The translations under genes were made by a program, and so were the position numbers. Below, one piece after another: positions 49,555-50,389 of a stretch of DNA of 50,389 bases. Under the pieces are notes generated by a model. That model worked only from the letters and a program-made list of their open reading frames with translations, was not told the DNA's origin and searched no databases. Every line of letters begins with the position of its first letter. Within the stretch, counting starts at the first letter, position 1. Source of the stretch: a virus; the IMG/VR virus record IMGVR_UViG_3300009419_000027, positions 1-50,389 of that record. One strand, written 5' to 3'.

Positions 49555-50211
49555 ATGAGCGTAATTAAGGGACTCAAAAATATTAATGCCCTGCTCGATA
49601 AGCCAAAGTACGACGAAAACTCACCAAAGGTAAAGTGGCTAAAACTTGCCGATGGTCAATCAGTAAAGATTCGTTTTATTGAAGAACTAGATGAAGATTC
49701 AGCCAACTATAATGAGGCTCGTGGTCTTGCATTGGTTGTCAAGGAACACACAAATCCAAAGGACTACAAGCGCAAGGCTGTAGACACAATGGAAACAGAG
49801 GGCCGTGACTGGGCGGAAGAAATGCATCGTAAGGATCCAAAGGCTGGCTGGAGAGCACGTCTTCGTTTCTATTGCAACGTTCTTGTTGACGATGGTATTG
49901 AAAAGCCTTATGTCGCAATCTGGTCAATGGGTATCAGCAAGCAATCATCATTCAATACAATCAAGGAATACGCTATGGAGACTGGTAGTATTTCAAATGT
50001 TGTTTGGAAGTTAAAGCGTAATGGTCAGGGAACTGAAACTAATTACACACTTATTCCATCAGCACCAGACAAGGAACCATTTGACTGGTCTGGAACAGAG
50101 CCATTCCCATTGGAATCAGCACTAAAGAAGATTCCATATGCGGAACAAGAAGCCTTTTATCTAGGCTTTGACGGTCCAACTACAACTTCTGCTACCAACA
50201 CAGATTGGTAA
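49555..50211 (+). CDS. probable single-stranded DNA-binding protein
   Basis: In this 218-residue protein, residues 1-35 are basic and helical (GLKNINALLDKPKYDENSPK). A beta core of the OB-fold type follows, with VKWLKLADGQSVKIRFIEEL, ARLRFYCNVLVDDG and KPYVAIWSMG. The C-terminal part has YTLIPSAPDKEPFDWSGTEP and the end is TTTSATNTDW. Size, order beside helicase, primase and polymerase, and the (W)KL-x-DG-x-S-x-KIRF start match gp32-like phage SSB proteins. AAAGGAG precedes the ATG. The acidic-aromatic tail might recruit partners, as in other SSBs. C-rich codon ends suggest high expression. Confidence 0.7.
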   Translation: MSVIKGLKNINALLDKPKYDENSPKVKWLKLADGQSVKIRFIEELDEDSANYNEARGLALVVKEHTNPKDYKRKAVDTMETEGRDWAEEMHRKDPKAGWRARLRFYCNVLVDDGIEKPYVAIWSMGISKQSSFNTIKEYAMETGSISNVVWKLKRNGQGTETNYTLIPSAPDKEPFDWSGTEPFPLESALKKIPYAEQEAFYLGFDGPTTTSATNTDW

Positions 50212-50212
50212 T

Positions 50213-50389
50213 ATGAGTTACGTAGGCTTACACGTACACACACACTATTCACTATTTGATGGTGTTGCTACTCCAGAAGAATATATTGACCGAGCAGTTG
50301 AACTTGGTATGCCAGCATTGGCTATCACAGATCACGGAACCTTATCTGGGCATCGGGAACTGTACCGAATTGCAAAAGCAAAAGGTGTA
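50213..50389 (+). CDS. dnaE: DNA polymerase III alpha subunit, N-terminal PHP domain (partial)
   Basis: 59 codons are visible before the window ends. The start is YVGLHVHTHYSLFDG, the first PHP metal-binding motif, followed by GMPALAITDHGTLSGHRELY, the second. Both are diagnostic for the PHP domain at the start of bacterial-type replicative polymerase alpha subunits. A stand-alone PHP phosphatase is possible but less likely beside helicase and primase. The ATG is 1 base after the previous stop (coupled). Confidence 0.88.
   Translation, partial: MSYVGLHVHTHYSLFDGVATPEEYIDRAVELGMPALAITDHGTLSGHRELYRIAKAKGV

Overview
This window is about 50 kb of a tailed double-stranded DNA phage genome with siphovirus-type morphogenesis genes. 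It is strongly AT-rich. Almost everything is on the plus strand; the exceptions are a small cysteine-rich gene (565-762) and a signal-peptide-bearing lysozyme-like gene (5643-6215). The hallmarks are a portal, an HK97-type protease with a nested scaffold, an HK97-fold capsid protein, connector genes, a tail tube protein, tail assembly chaperones, a 3448-residue tape measure protein, tail-tip proteins, and then a replication block. No integrase, repressor, rRNA or tRNA is visible. No terminase is recognisable beside the portal. The host cannot be read directly. The many extended -10 promoters placed 6-10 bases from a start codon imply leaderless mRNAs, and together with the AT-rich composition and gene families this suggests an actinobacterial host, perhaps an AT-rich freshwater lineage. 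That is inference.

Layout. 1-1443: small accessory genes (two cysteine-rich microproteins, a one-TM holin-like protein), structured intergenic DNA and a candidate small RNA with a C-rich loop. 1444-11737: a receptor-binding cluster. It has three copies of a BppU-N-like tail domain, a collagen-like fibre, a poly-glycine adhesin-like protein, several modular fibres and a frameshifted fibre gene. The lysin gene sits inside it in the opposite orientation. 11770-13911: terminator, own promoter and a class II (B12-dependent) ribonucleotide reductase. 13947-17534: a giant LamG-like tail protein. 17552-22755: portal, protease/scaffold, capsid, a small protein resembling the capsid N-terminal arm, and an accessory head protein. 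22752-25411: head-tail connectors. 25488-27281: tail tube and two duplicated tail chaperones. 27299-45439: tape measure and tail-tip/baseplate genes. 45455-50389: zinc ribbon, HTH protein, small replication-associated genes, DnaB-like helicase, a protein of unknown function, primase, probable ssDNA-binding protein, and the start of a DNA polymerase III alpha subunit (PHP domain).

How it works together. Genes inside each block are translationally coupled (TAATG, ATGA or TGATG overlaps). Blocks are punctuated by TGnTATAAT promoters and by intrinsic terminators after the capsid, tail tube and fibre genes, so each structural protein can be made at its own level. The most notable observations are: (i) two protein-kinase-like signatures embedded in the tape measure protein; (ii) a tail chaperone pair made by gene duplication, apparently in place of ribosomal frameshifting; (iii) a widespread -10/N6-10/ATG leaderless promoter architecture that corrects several start sites; (iv) a 78-residue mini-gene copying the capsid N-terminal arm; and (v) a candidate phage sRNA.
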